Origin: Paulinella micropora
Lineage: Eukaryota; Cercozoa; Imbricatea; Euglyphida; Paulinellidae
Reading direction: 5' to 3'
NCBI GenBank assembly: GCA_019918135.1
Contig: WBZZ01004066.1
Span: 230,001-294,000 of the forward strand
DNA: 64,000 nt
This document shows positions 32,911-42,980 of this stretch, in pieces (position 1 is the first letter of the stretch; each line of letters begins with the position of its first letter). The notes beneath the pieces were generated by a model. That model saw only the letters and a list, made by a program, of their open reading frames with translations, searched no databases and was not told where the DNA came from. Both the position numbers and the translations under genes were made by a program.

Positions 32911-33375
32911 GGTCTTTGCGTGGGACTAGCCAAGCCTCCCCCCTTCGGCGACGGCGGCGGCACACGGGGGGACGCTGCTCCACCCCTGTCGGTCCGGTTG
33001 CGGTGCCCGGGCGAGCGCTCGCTCCGCCGCGCGCTGGGACCCGTCGAGCCGGGCCGCCCAGTCAGAAAGAGCAGAGGGGACGGACGGACACCGCGGGAGA
33101 GCAAGACAGAGAGAGAGAGAGCGTGTGCGCTTTTACTAATAGCCTCATCGGCCACTGGCCAGGCGCAGCAGCCCAGAGCGGTTAGGCGCACGCGGGCTGC
33201 GCGCGGGGAAGGGAGAGAGAACAGGAAGCAAAAGAGAAAGAAGATGGCAGAAGAAGAAGAGGAAGAGAGACAGGAGGAGGAAGACGAGGGGGGGGGCGCG
33301 GGCTTTTCTCCTCCCCCCGAGCGGCTAGGCTGGAGCAGGAGGGGGAGCAAGCGCCGGCCAGGGCTGAGGGCTGGG
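32911..33375. other. intergenic between F-box/LRR copies 2 and 3
   Basis: The 465-base gap contains a GAGA tract near 33105-33120 and a purine-rich AGAAGAAGAAGAGG segment near 33240-33290. Open frames here are not supported by ATG starts and homology. It should hold the promoter of copy 2 and the 3' region of copy 3. Confidence 0.4.
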
Positions 33376-35173
33376 TCAGAGACCCCCCAGACAGTTTCTT
33401 TCTTCGTCGTCCGAGTCCGGGCCGCGCAGACGGTACCGGCTGGCCGCGCCGGGGGGCCACGCCGGGGGGCTTCCCTTCCCGCCGCCCGGCCGAGGAGAGA
33501 AAGGACAAGGAGGAGGGGGGCGCGGCTGGCGACGCCGCCGCTGCACCCACAGGAGGGTTTCCACCTGGAGGGCCGGCCGCGCGCGCAGCAGTCCGGCCAC
33601 CGCCCCGGGCGTGAGCCCCCGGCAGCCTGTCAGCCGGACGCGTTGCAGTCCGCGCAACTCGCGCAGCTGCTCTAGCCCCTGGTCCGTGAGCCAGCCGCAG
33701 TCGCTCAGGTCGAGCTGCGCCAGCCGTGGCAGCCGTTGCAAGTGTCCGAGCCCCGCTGGGGTGAGGAGGAGACCGTCGCACCTGCTCAGGTTGAGCTCTC
33801 GTAACCCTGGCGATCTCTCCACTAGAAGCCCCCAACCCCGTCCGTGAGCCAGTTGCAGCCACGGTCTAGCTTTTCTAAGCCGAGCGGTAACAGAGCCAGC
33901 CCCGCGTTGGTGAGTCCGCGACAGAAGCCCACGTCCAGACTGCGCAACGCCAGCGAAGCCCCTAAGTGTGCCAGCGCTGCGTTAGTAAGCCGCTCGCAGC
34001 CTCTGAGCTTGAGCTCCTCCAGCCCAGGCACCGCCCGCAACAACAGCTGGAGCCCCCAGCGGTCAGAAGAGGGCACGAGCTCAGGTCGAGGTGTGTCAAA
34101 GCCGGCAGCGCTACCAGGGGGACCAAACCTACAGCCGTCAGCCGATCGCAGCCTGCCAAGACTAGTTTCTGCAGGGCTTGCAGGCTCCCCGCCCTCCAAT
34201 GCCACCAGGCCGCACAGTTTCCACAGGCCCGCGTCGGTGAGCCAGGAACTACCGGAGAGGTCGAGCCGCCGCAGGCCGGTCAGCGGGGCCAGGGCCTGGA
34301 TCGCGTTGTCGGTGAGCTCCTGGCAACGGAGAAGGCTAAGCTCCTCTAAGTCTGGCAGCTTTGCTAGTAGCGGCGTGAGCTCCGTGTCGTCGAGAGCAAT
34401 GGAACCGTTCAGGTGCAGCGCCCGCAGCCTGCGCAGTTCGGACAAATGCTGCAGGCTGGGAGCCGTCAGGCCGCAGCGGCCGATGTACAGGTCCCGCAGG
34501 CCGGGCAGCTGTTGCAGCTGCTGCACTTCCTTGGAGTCGAGGGCGTTGCAGTGCTCGAGCCGCAAGGATTCAAGGCTCCGCGGCCAGAGCAGCGGGGGAC
34601 CGCTCCGGGGACCGCTCAGGGGCCGCTACCAAAGAGCTCCAGCCCCCGCAGGTCGCGCAGCTCGGCTAGGACCGCCAGCCCGCCGCCCGTGACGCCGGTG
34701 TTGTCGCGCAGCTGGTCTAGGAATGCTTGCCCCTGGTCACTGGGGCACTTGGCCAGCCTCAGGTGCCGCGTGCAGGGGAAAGTCCGGACGGCGCTCGCGA
34801 GGGTCGCGTCCGTGGGCTCCGCTAGCTCCAGCCGCTGCACCGTGAGCCCCACGAACTGCCGTGTCTGCAGCGCCGCCAAACCCTCGGCCCCGAGCAGCAC
34901 CAGCGGCACGTCGAGCCGGGCGGTGGCCCAGGCGTCGCCGACGACGGCCAGGAACCGCGCGCCCTCGGCCGCGGTCACGAGGCGCAGCGCCGGGCAGATG
35001 AAGCGCGCCCAGCTGCTGCCGGGCCAGCCCAGCACCAGCTGGGCGTGCCGGGCCGGGCACGTCGCGGCCAGGGCCGGCAGCCCCGCCCAGCCCAGGTAGT
35101 CCCGGACCGCGGCCCACGCCGCCGGGGGCGGCCCACCCTGGCTACTACTGGTCGCAGCGGCAGAAGCCCGCAT
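33376..35173 (-). CDS. F-box / leucine-rich-repeat protein, copy 3
   Basis: The ATG at 35173 begins MRASAAATSSSQGGPPPAAW, then AVRDYLGWAGLPALAATCPA, the same F-box-like start as copy 2. The rest encodes leucine-rich repeats (LRDLYIGRCGLTAPSLQHL, LRRLDLSGSSWLTDAGLWKL, LAQLDLSDCGWLTDQGLEQL) and a basic, Gly/Pro-rich tail. The copy is broken in about two or three places, unlike copy 2. It diverges from copy 2 throughout the repeats, so the duplication is not recent. Confidence 0.7.
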
Positions 35174-35289
35174 CTCTTACTTGGGGGGAAGGGCTAGCGC
35201 GGCCGCCGCCGGCGGCGGCGCACGCCAACCTCCCCCCCCCAGCCGTCTCCTCTGCTCCCCCCCCCCCCCAGGGCGCGCGGGCGCGCGAG

Positions 35290-37228
35290 CTAGGAAAGGG
35301 AGGGGAAAGGGGGAGAGTCTTCCCCCCCTAGGGCCCGCTGGAGGGCCTCCCAGCGCGGGGTAACGAGCTCCGGCCAGCGTGCGAAGCCCTGCTGCACCGC
35401 GGCGCCCACACCGCGCCACAGGCGCGGGGCCAGCAGTTGCACCCGCCGCCGGGGCCGGGGGTCCTCCAGGACCCGGCGCGACGAGAGCCAGTCCGGGCCG
35501 GGGGCGGCGGGCGGCGCGCACAGCTGCGCCAGGGCGGCCCCAATGCGCTGCAGACAGGCCGGGTCGTCGTCCCCCCGGCAGCGCAGCTGCTGCAGGTAGT
35601 CCCCTAGGTACGCCAGCAGCATCTGGCGCAGCGCGTGGTCCTGGGCCCAGGCCCGGGGGTACAGCCGGGGCAGCCAGGGGGTCCGCTCCCGGCCCAGGCG
35701 CGCCCAGACCTCAGGGGGGCTCTGGGCGCGGCCCAGCAGGCCCGAGCACGCCAGGAAGATCCAGGCGGCGTGGCTCAGCCAGCCGGGTGGGTCGCGGTGG
35801 CCGGCCAGGTGGTCGGCCAGGGCGCGCCACTCGTGCCGGCCCAGGCAGAACTCCAGGCCACGGCAGCGGTACACGGGCGCCCCCGTGTGGTCCGCCCAGG
35901 GCCGCAGCAACGTGTACCGGCCGCTGACGGCCACGACGTGCGGGGCCGGCCCCCCGGGCGGCGACGGCGGGTACGAGGGCCCGGGGCCCTCGTGCCGGGC
36001 GTCGTCGTACAGGTAGAAGTCCTCGACGTGCAGGGGCGTGCCCAGCGCACACAACGCACGCCAGGCGCTGTCCTGGACCAGCAGCCAGGGGCGCAGGCCA
36101 CGCTGCCTGTGCCGGATGTAGTGCATCACGTACGCCGGCAGGTTGAAGGACCGGAAGGCGGCGCGGGTCAGGCGCGCGCCCACTCCCGCGGGCCACGCCC
36201 GCTCCCACGCCCGCGCCCAGCGCTCGAGCCAGCGCGCTGGCGGCGACGGGTGGTCCGGCAGCAGCGCCCGGTGGTGCGGCAGGCCCAGGTGCACCGCCAG
36301 CTCCCGCGCCCCGGGCTGGGCCACGAAGGCGCGGGCCAGCCGCGTGGCCGCCGTCGTGGCGGCACCGTCGGCGGCGCCGTCCCCGCGCGCCCCCGGCCAG
36401 GGTCGTCGTCGTCGACGGGGGGGCCCCGGTCCAGCACCGACAGCGCGTGCGGGGCTAGGCCGGCCAGGGCGGCCAGGTCGCCGGGCCCGCAGCCGCGCAC
36501 GTCCAGGTACTGCAGCTCCAGCACCAGCGTGTCCTCGGGCCCGCACACCAGGCCGTCGGGGCAGGGCTGCCACACCCGGAGGTCGGCCAGGCACGGCGCC
36601 AGGCGCTCGAAGTCCGCCCGTACAGCCTGGCGTCCGTGCAGTCGTTGAGCGCTAGGCGCCGCAGGGCGCGGCAGCCGAGGTCGCCCAGGCCCGCGGGCCC
36701 AAAGTCCACGTGGGCGAGCGTCAGGGCGTACAGGTCCCGGGCCACGGCGCACAGCCTGGGGCGCAGCAGGTGCGTCCAGGGTGGCGTGGGGCCCGGCGGC
36801 GCACGCACCAGCTCCAGCGTCAGCGAGCGCAAGCGCCGCGCGCGCCGGCACCCGCGCCCCCGCCAGGCCGCCAGCAGCTGGGCCACGGCCGGGGGCGGGC
36901 CGGCCAGGCAGAGCGACCGCACCTCGGGGTAACCAGCCAGGGCGCGCCGCAACAGCGCCGAGCGGGCGGGCGGCAGCGGCTCGGCCAGCCGCAGCGTCAG
37001 CCTGGTGTCCGGCTGGCACAAGAGCGCGGCGGCCCCGCCGGCGGCCGGTGGCGGCGGGCCGACGACGCAGAGCGCCGCGGCCAGCCAGAGGCGGGCCCGC
37101 GCGTACCGGTGGACGAGATCGTGCCAGGCCCGGGAGGCGCCGCCGAGCGCCACGAGGTCCGCGGGCGCGAGGCAGGCGAGGGCGTGGCCACACCAGACCT
37201 CGGCCCAGTCGGGCGCGGCCAGTGGCAT
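35290..37228 (-). CDS. F-box-like protein with long unique C-terminal region
   Basis: The ATG at 37228 begins MPLAAPDWAEVWCGHALACL, then APADLVALGGASRAWHDLVH, an F-box-like segment. It is followed by weak leucine-rich sequence (LYALTLAHVDFGPAGLGDL) and then a long part with little repeat character (FRSFNLPAYVMHYIRHRQRG, TPLHVEDFYLYDDARHEG). It resembles copies 1-3 only at the N terminus, so it is a different subfamily. Coding character is continuous over 1.9 kb with about two breaks. The C-terminal region is unknown and may be the substrate-binding part. Confidence 0.6.
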
Positions 37229-37918
37229 GTAGTGCCGGGGCTCGCCGTCCCAAGCTAGGGCCGGACTTCAGGACTTGGGCTAGCTACGCTTAATGTACGC
37301 AAAGGTGGCGCCGCCGGCCGCGGGGTGCGGAATGTTGGAAGGGGGCCGGGCAGGGAGGGGCGGGGGAGGGGCGGCGTCGCCCCACGCGGCCACGCACGCC
37401 GCCCACCCCCCCCCCCCCTCGGCCCCTGGTCCTTCTGCCCGAGGTGGGGCGGGCCGGGCGCGGGGGTGTGCAAAAAGAAAACCGGCTACCGCCGGACGGA
37501 CGGACGCGGCGCTAGCGCGCTGGCTTAGGACAGCCACCCGGAAACAAGGGCGGGCTGGGCTTTTAATGGTCCCAACACTGCTAAGCCTTCCATCTTCATG
37601 GCTTGCACCGGCCAACTACCTACGAACTGGGGAAGGGGGAAACATCCTCTTCTCCCCCCCCCGCGCATCTGGGAGGGGGAGCTCGGCCGTCCACGGCGGG
37701 TGGCCCGCTTGCGCCGGGCAGCACCGGCAGCAATGCGGCCGCCCAGGGATCACGGTAGGAAAGGCCGCGGGGGGGGGGGGGGGGGCGAACGAAGCCGGAG
37801 TGGCCACCCCCCCCCCCCCCTTTGCCGCAGCCCCCTGGCCATCGGCGCGAACGTCCTGGCCGGGCCGGGGACCGCCGGCCTGACCGGCCACCCCTTCCTG
37901 GGGTAGGGTGGCCACCAC
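37229..37918. other. GC-rich intergenic with homopolymer runs
   Basis: About 690 bases with long G and C runs (for example near 37771-37785 and 37808-37820). Overlapping open frames on both strands result from composition. No gene is supported. It probably holds the promoter of the F-box-like gene at 37228. Confidence 0.45.
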
Positions 37919-39328
37919 TCAAGGCTGCCGCAGGAAATCAAAAGTATCGTCATAGTCGTCGTCTGGGCCGTGGTTGCCGAATGTGCCAAGAAGATCGCCG
38001 CCGCCCGGTTGGTCGTGTGCCGGCGGCCCGGCAGGAGCTACGGGGTCCGTGGCTGGGGGGGCGGGGTGGTCCGTGGCTAGTTCCGTGAAGGCGTTGCCGT
38101 CGTGGAGTGACGGGGTAAGGAGCGGCCCCCCGTCGGGGTCGGAGAAGTCATCAGGGGGCGGTGGTGAAGGGACAAAAGAAGAAGAAGAAGAAGAAGAAGA
38201 AGAAGAAGAAGAAGAAGAAGAAGAAGAAGAAGAAGAAGAAGAAGAAGAAGAAGAAGAAGAAGAAGATGGCGGAGCGCCGCCCCAGGGATCGGAGGGGGCG
38301 GCGGCGGCGGATGTGGATGCCGATGAGGGCGCGGGGGCCGCTGCTGCCCTCAAACCAGAGCCGCTGGCCGGCGCGGACGCCCCCGATCCTGCTTGGACCC
38401 TGGGGCCATACTCACGCACGATTTCTGTCAAAACATTTTCTTGCGTTGCTTTCCCGTTTTTCGGCAGAAACAGCTCCCGTAACATTTCTATCGCAAAACT
38501 CTGCGTGTTCCGATTCTTAGCGTCGTGTCTGATATCAGACTTTGCTTGATCAGGGCGTACTCCTGCCCGATTAGGCACCGCAAGTGAATCCTCCACCTTT
38601 TTATCAAGGGCTTCCAACGCCAGCCGAGCCGCCTCGGCGTTGTCTTTCTCCTCCACTACGCGCCGAAGCATTCTGCGTAGGATCACCCGCTTGCTTCCAA
38701 GTTCTCTGCCACTCTTGGATTCTTCTATTTCCTTCTTGTCATCCTCGGAGCCCTCCTGGATTAGGTATGCTTGCATTATCGGATATGCTCCCGCCATCCT
38801 GTCCAGACGCAGCTTGTCTACCGCCCGATTTTTCTCTTTTCTAGGTCTCCTGCGGGGTGTGCCCCCTTGCACGTCGCCGGAAGGTCGCTTTTTCGCAGGG
38901 CCAGGCGGTGGGGCCGCGTAACTGCCGTTTCCTCCTGGCTTAAGGGGCGCTACCGTGCCGGTCGGGATTGCAGGGGTTGCCACAAGGGAAGCGACGGGTC
39001 GCGCGATTGTGAGGGGCTGTGATCTCGCAGCACTGCTGCTGCTGCTGCTGCCGAACACGGCGCCAGCACCGCCGTAGCTGCTGCTGCTACTGCTGCTGCT
39101 GGGGTAGCTGCTGCTGCTACTGCTGCTGCTGGGGTAGCTGCTGCTGCTGCTACTGCTGCTGCTGGGGTAGCTGCTGCTGCTGCTGCTGTTGCCATAGCCA
39201 CCGCCGTTGTTGCCGCCGCCGTTGCAGCCGTGGCTGCGCGTGTTACCCCTTCGGGCTGCATCAGCAACCGACCCCAGCGTAAGCAGCAGCCAAGGTATCC
39301 AGCGCCCTTGTGAATGCAGGTCCTGCAT
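37919..39328 (-). CDS. serine-homopolymer protein, 469 residues, unknown
   Basis: The ATG at 39328 gives a possible signal peptide (RWIPWLLLTLGSVADAA). Next come Asn/Gly-rich and four Ser-run-Tyr-Pro repeats, a basic Pro-rich linker (KKRPSGDVQGGTPRRRPRKE) and a helical central domain of about 150 residues (DRMAGAYPIMQAYLIQEG, SKRVILRRMLRRVVEEKDN). After a second linker, a run of about 30 serines leads to an acidic Pro-rich tail (DDDYDDTFDFLRQP). The central domain is the only folded-looking part and has no family I recognise. The frame is whole despite the microsatellites. Confidence 0.6.
   Translation of the reverse strand: MQDLHSQGRWIPWLLLTLGSVADAARRGNTRSHGCNGGGNNGGGYGNSSSSSSYPSSSSSSSSSYPSSSSSSSSYPSSSSSSSSYGGAGAVFGSSSSSSAARSQPLTIARPVASLVATPAIPTGTVAPLKPGGNGSYAAPPPGPAKKRPSGDVQGGTPRRRPRKEKNRAVDKLRLDRMAGAYPIMQAYLIQEGSEDDKKEIEESKSGRELGSKRVILRRMLRRVVEEKDNAEAARLALEALDKKVEDSLAVPNRAGVRPDQAKSDIRHDAKNRNTQSFAIEMLRELFLPKNGKATQENVLTEIVREYGPRVQAGSGASAPASGSGLRAAAAPAPSSASTSAAAAPSDPWGGAPPSSSSSSSSSSSSSSSSSSSSSSSSSSSSSSFVPSPPPPDDFSDPDGGPLLTPSLHDGNAFTELATDHPAPPATDPVAPAGPPAHDQPGGGDLLGTFGNHGPDDDYDDTFDFLRQP
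38178..38266 (+). repeat. GAA trinucleotide microsatellite, about 29 units
   Basis: A perfect (GAA)n run lies within the serine-rich gene, where the minus strand reads it as serine codons. Unit number is likely variable. The opposite strand gives spurious poly-Glu and poly-Lys frames. Confidence 0.95.
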
Positions 39329-39343
39329 TTCCCCAAGGCGGAA

Positions 39344-40474
39344 TTAATCACGCGTGCGCAATCCCACCGGATAATTCACAGAAACTGGTAAGAGTAGTTG
39401 GAAGTAGGTATCCCCTAGCAGTAGTCTCGATTTGACACCGTGCTTCGTGTAATCAATCGCCGCGTCTAGCACCCTTTTAAAGTATCCGCTTTTCGTGTCC
39501 CTTGTTGGTGCTACCTCCGCCTGCCACCAGGCGCCGTAAGCGTGTAGCACCGCTTGGTGGTTACTCCAGCCGGTAGCACCCTCTAGGACCACCTCTAAAG
39601 CTTCCGTCAGGTGCGCATGCTGCTGGCTCTCATTCAGCAGGCTGGCCACGACCACTAGCGCGTTGCAGAGCCAGAGGAGCTCGTCCTCCACCTTGCTGAG
39701 AACGAGATGCGGGTCATTCTGCCATTCGTCCAGGTGCGCCCTGGCATCCTGCCCTCCCGGCGCGAGGTGCAGGCACTGGGCCGAGTCGGCGTAGATTAGT
39801 TCCCAGGCAGGGGCAGGCGGCGCCGTCCCCTCCTGCTTCTCACACCGTGTCACGTCCTTGATAGAAAAGCCGCTGTAGATGTTGCGCGCGAGGCTGAGCG
39901 CGTCCAGAAACCGCTTGACGAACGACCCGAAGCCTAGCACCGCTTGGTCCCTGCTGGGCTCCTTTACTAGGAGCCACAGAGGGACCCCTGCGCCAACTGA
40001 CACGACGCCGATGACCGGCACGGCCAGGCCGTGTGACGCAAAGTAAGAGAGCAGCTGTGCGCTCTGGATTGCGTGCGCAAGTGTGTAGTCTTTGCCGTCG
40101 AGTTGGTACGCCCTAAAATCCGTCCCCACGGCCGACCAAGGCCTCTCCCCCGCGAGTGCCCGCGGGCTAATCGCCAACTTCTTTCCGCTCCAGTGATCAT
40201 AGTACGCCAGGCCGCGGGGGAACGTAGTAGAGCCCATCTGTTGTACTAACCAATCCTGGGGGACCGCCTGCGCCTGTACCAGCTTCGCAGTGCCATCAGC
40301 AGCAAAACGAAGCTCTTTGTAGTCAGTCTGTGCCAGCCAAGCAAGGTGCCTGCAGTGCCGGCAGTGCTTGGTGCCCGCAGCGCTCCCGCTGGCTACCTGG
40401 CCTTGGCCAGGAAGAAAGGGGCTGCCAGCCATCATCGGGGAGATGGATGGCCAGAGGGGTGGTTGCTGTGCCAT
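39344..40474 (-). CDS. unknown protein, 376 residues
   Basis: The ATG at 40474 starts MAQQPPLWPSISPMMAGSPF. Near residue 37 is HCRHCRH, a possible metal-binding cluster. The rest looks globular (FRAYQLDGKDYTLAHAIQSA, VVSVGAGVPLWLLVKEP, ELLWLCNALVVVASLLNES, RLLLGDTYFQLLLPVSVNYP). There is no signal peptide. It is on the same strand as the serine-rich gene 15 bases downstream, so the two may share transcription. Base use is less GC-extreme than its surroundings. I considered a kinase-like fold but saw no catalytic-loop motif. Function unknown. Confidence 0.6.
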   Translation of the reverse strand: MAQQPPLWPSISPMMAGSPFLPGQGQVASGSAAGTKHCRHCRHLAWLAQTDYKELRFAADGTAKLVQAQAVPQDWLVQQMGSTTFPRGLAYYDHWSGKKLAISPRALAGERPWSAVGTDFRAYQLDGKDYTLAHAIQSAQLLSYFASHGLAVPVIGVVSVGAGVPLWLLVKEPSRDQAVLGFGSFVKRFLDALSLARNIYSGFSIKDVTRCEKQEGTAPPAPAWELIYADSAQCLHLAPGGQDARAHLDEWQNDPHLVLSKVEDELLWLCNALVVVASLLNESQQHAHLTEALEVVLEGATGWSNHQAVLHAYGAWWQAEVAPTRDTKSGYFKRVLDAAIDYTKHGVKSRLLLGDTYFQLLLPVSVNYPVGLRTRD

Positions 40475-41127
40475 GCTTTGCTAGCAACAGCCAGCGCCTC
40501 CAACGGGGAAAGAGGAAAATCCCCACCTCCTCTCTCCCCCCCCCCTTCCCCGCCCTCACCTGACGGACGGGAAGGGGGGGGGGGGGCGGAAACCGAGAGG
40601 CAGGGGACAGAGGGGGGGGGGGGGGGGGGAGTGGTGTCTTCCCCTCCCCCGGGGTCCACTGCGCGGGGAGGGAGGGGGGGGGCCCGTCCACCCCGGCCAG
40701 CGCAACTTCGGCTGGCTCCCCACCCAGGGTGCGCCACGTGTACGGCGCTCTGTTCGGCGTGCCCCCGTCCAGCCCGTGCCCGGGGCGGCCCCTCCGTCCT
40801 GCCTCCCGCGGCGCAAACCGCCCGGACGAACGGTGTACCCGCCTGGCTAGCTAGCCACGGTTCGCCGCCCAAGGTACGACGGCCGCGCGCCGGGCCTGCC
40901 GGGCCCACTGGCGCACGGGGGGGGGGGGGGTGCGGCCCGGGGAGGCAGAGCCTGGCGCGCCCCCGGTCCCCCGCACCCCCCCCTAGCGGCCTCCTCCCAG
41001 CCCACTCTCCCCCCCCCCAGCGTGCCGAGCGCTTGGAGGGGGGGGGGCTGGCCCCCCGCACTCCCTGGCCGCTGCCACCCCAAGATCATTGGCTTCCCTC
41101 CTGGCGGAACAGTCCACTCTCTTCCTA
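40475..41127. other. divergent intergenic with long G and C runs
   Basis: About 650 bases between divergent genes, rich in homopolymers (near 40576-40587, 40611-40630, 40918-40931) that could form G-quadruplexes. No gene is supported. Frames starting near 41089 lack an ATG. Confidence 0.45.
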
Positions 41128-41802
41128 ATGTTCTGGGCAATCGTCAGTGGCTGGTGCCTGGCCCGGGCCCGGGCGGACAACGGCTGCGTCTGCGAGAGTT
41201 GCGACCAAACGCTCGAGATAGCGGGGGAAGCCTGGTCCGGGGCGGGCGTGCTCTCTGCCGAGTGTCCAGCCCGGGCCCGCGTCTACGTCAGCACCCTGCA
41301 GTTGCGCGCGGATGACTACTTGCTGAGTGACCCGTCAGATTTTATCGTCAAGGCCACGCCGGACCCTGACCCTGAAAGCAAGCTCTACTATCCTTCTCTC
41401 TCTACCGGGCCCGACCCGTTAGCTGTTGACGACAGCGGCAACAGCAGTTGGTACGCGGTGTCTTGCGTTGATTTCCGGACGCGGCGTACACTGGACGGCC
41501 ATCGCCTGTACCTCTACCTGCAGTGCCAGAACCTGCTGCTGCCGTGCAGGATCCACTACCGCGGACTGTTTGGCTGCGAGTACGCTAGGGCAAGCGCTAG
41601 GCCCGCCGGCTTCATCATCGCAATCTTGCTCTTGCCCTGCCTAGTCTGTCTCTCGTGCGGTGGGTGCCTGCGCTTGTATTTCCCCGAGCGCGGGGGGAAG
41701 GGCTTGGCTGAAAACGGCGTCCTGGAGGCAGAGCTTGCTGAGTTCAAGGCTGCCGACTTCTCGTCCGCACAGCCGCCTAGCACAGCAGACGCAATTGGGT
41801 AG
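41128..41802 (+). CDS. type I membrane glycoprotein, 224 residues
   Basis: The ATG at 41128 gives a signal peptide (MFWAIVSGWCLARARA). The ectodomain has about ten cysteines and one clear sequon (NSS near residue 105). A single transmembrane helix follows at about 161-181 (GFIIAILLLPCLVCLSCGGC), with a Cys-rich inner edge that could be acylated, and then a 40-residue cytoplasmic tail. It looks whole. Such proteins act as virion or cell-surface glycoproteins; the family is not recognised. Confidence 0.7.
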   Translation: MFWAIVSGWCLARARADNGCVCESCDQTLEIAGEAWSGAGVLSAECPARARVYVSTLQLRADDYLLSDPSDFIVKATPDPDPESKLYYPSLSTGPDPLAVDDSGNSSWYAVSCVDFRTRRTLDGHRLYLYLQCQNLLLPCRIHYRGLFGCEYARASARPAGFIIAILLLPCLVCLSCGGCLRLYFPERGGKGLAENGVLEAELAEFKAADFSSAQPPSTADAIG

Positions 41803-42714
41803 CTAGCGTTACTTACTCCGCCCGGCTAGCGGCGGGCCGGGTGCGCCCAGAGTGCAACACGGGGCTGCTGCTGGACGGTGGGGTGTGCCGGTGCGCGTGT
41901 GCCCACAGCGCCCGGCCGGGGCACATCCCGACCGGGGGCCCCCGGGGCACCCCCGACCGCGGAGCTTCTTGCTTGGGCCGCTGGCGGCAGGTGGTGACTA
42001 CCGCGGGGCCTGTTAGTAGTTTGCTTTCTTCGGTAGGTTTTGTGACTGAGCCTAAGCTAAAACGAACTCTTGTCTTTGCCTGCCGAGGGGGAAAGAATCC
42101 GCCTCCTGCCGGTGCGTCTCAGTCGTGTTGTTTAGTGCCGGTCGCCGTCGCCGGTCGCCGCCGCGGTGGCAGGTGACAGGTCGCCGTCCGCCGGTCGTCG
42201 TCCGCCGGTGGCAGGTGGCAGGTCGCCGGTCGCCGTCCGCCTTTGGCAGGTCGTCGTCCGCCGGTCGCAGGTCGCCGCCCGCCGGTCGTCGTCCGCCGGT
42301 CGCCGGTCGCCGGTGGCAGGTCGCCGACGGAAACTGGTCGCCGGTGGCAGGTCGCCGGTCGTCGTCCGCCGGTCGCCGGTCGCCGGTTGCAGGTGGCACC
42401 GGCCGCCGACGGAAACTAGTCGCTGGTGGCGGGTGGCAGGTGGCAGGTGGCACCGGCCGCCGACGGAAACTAGTCGCTGGTGGCGGGTGGCAGGTGGGGG
42501 GGGGGGGGCGGGGGGGGGGGGGGGGGGGGGGGGGGGGGTGGCGGATGGCGGGTGGCGCCGGCCGACGGGACTCCGGCGGCCGCGAGTGGCGGACTGCGTG
42601 GGGGGGGTGTCAGGCCGCCGCCGGTGGCAGGTGGCACCTGCCGCCGACGGAAACTGGTCGCTGGTGGCGGGTGCCACCCGTGTGCAGACCCTGGCCAGCG
42701 ACAGCGGCCGTGCC

Positions 42715-42800
42715 TGCACAATGTTCGGCCGCGGGAGGGGAGAAGGGAGAAGGGAGAGGGGAGGGGAGGGGAGGGGGAGGGAAAAAAGCATTGTGCATTA
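42715..42800 (+). repeat. TGCACAATGTTYGGC motif plus purine tract, copy 2
   Basis: TGCACAATGTTCGGCCGCGG is followed by GGGA/AGGG units. It is repeated in inverted orientation at 42914-42980 and matched by copy 1 near the left end of the insert at 10756. Confidence 0.75.
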
Positions 42801-42913
42801 GGTGGTGGCCGGTGGCACCGTAGATTACAGGCGGCGCCAGCCACCGGTGCGGCCACCGGGTGCCGGCAGTGCCGGTGGCAGGTGCCACCAGAGCGCGCGC
42901 TCGCGCGGCTCGC

Positions 42914-42980
42914 ACCCTCCCCTCCCCTCCCCTCCCCTCTCCCCTCTCCCTTCTCCCCTCCCGCGGCCGAACATTGTGCA
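42914..42980 (-). repeat. TGCACAATGTTYGGC motif plus purine tract, copy 3 (inverted)
   Basis: On the minus strand this reads TGCACAATGTTCGGCCGCGG and the same purine tract as copy 2. Together they form an inverted pair separated by about 115 bases. Confidence 0.75.

Noticed and set aside
32590-33675. Plus-strand frame over the F-box/LRR genes
   Set aside because: It starts inside the opposite-strand F-box gene and is low-complexity; the minus strand has regular leucine-rich repeats.
38161-38520. Poly-Lys and poly-Glu frames on the plus strand
   Set aside because: By-products of the GAA microsatellite within the minus-strand serine-rich gene.
39344-40474. Protein-kinase-like fold for the unknown 376-residue protein
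   Set aside because: No glycine-rich loop, HRD-type or DFG-type motif could be found.
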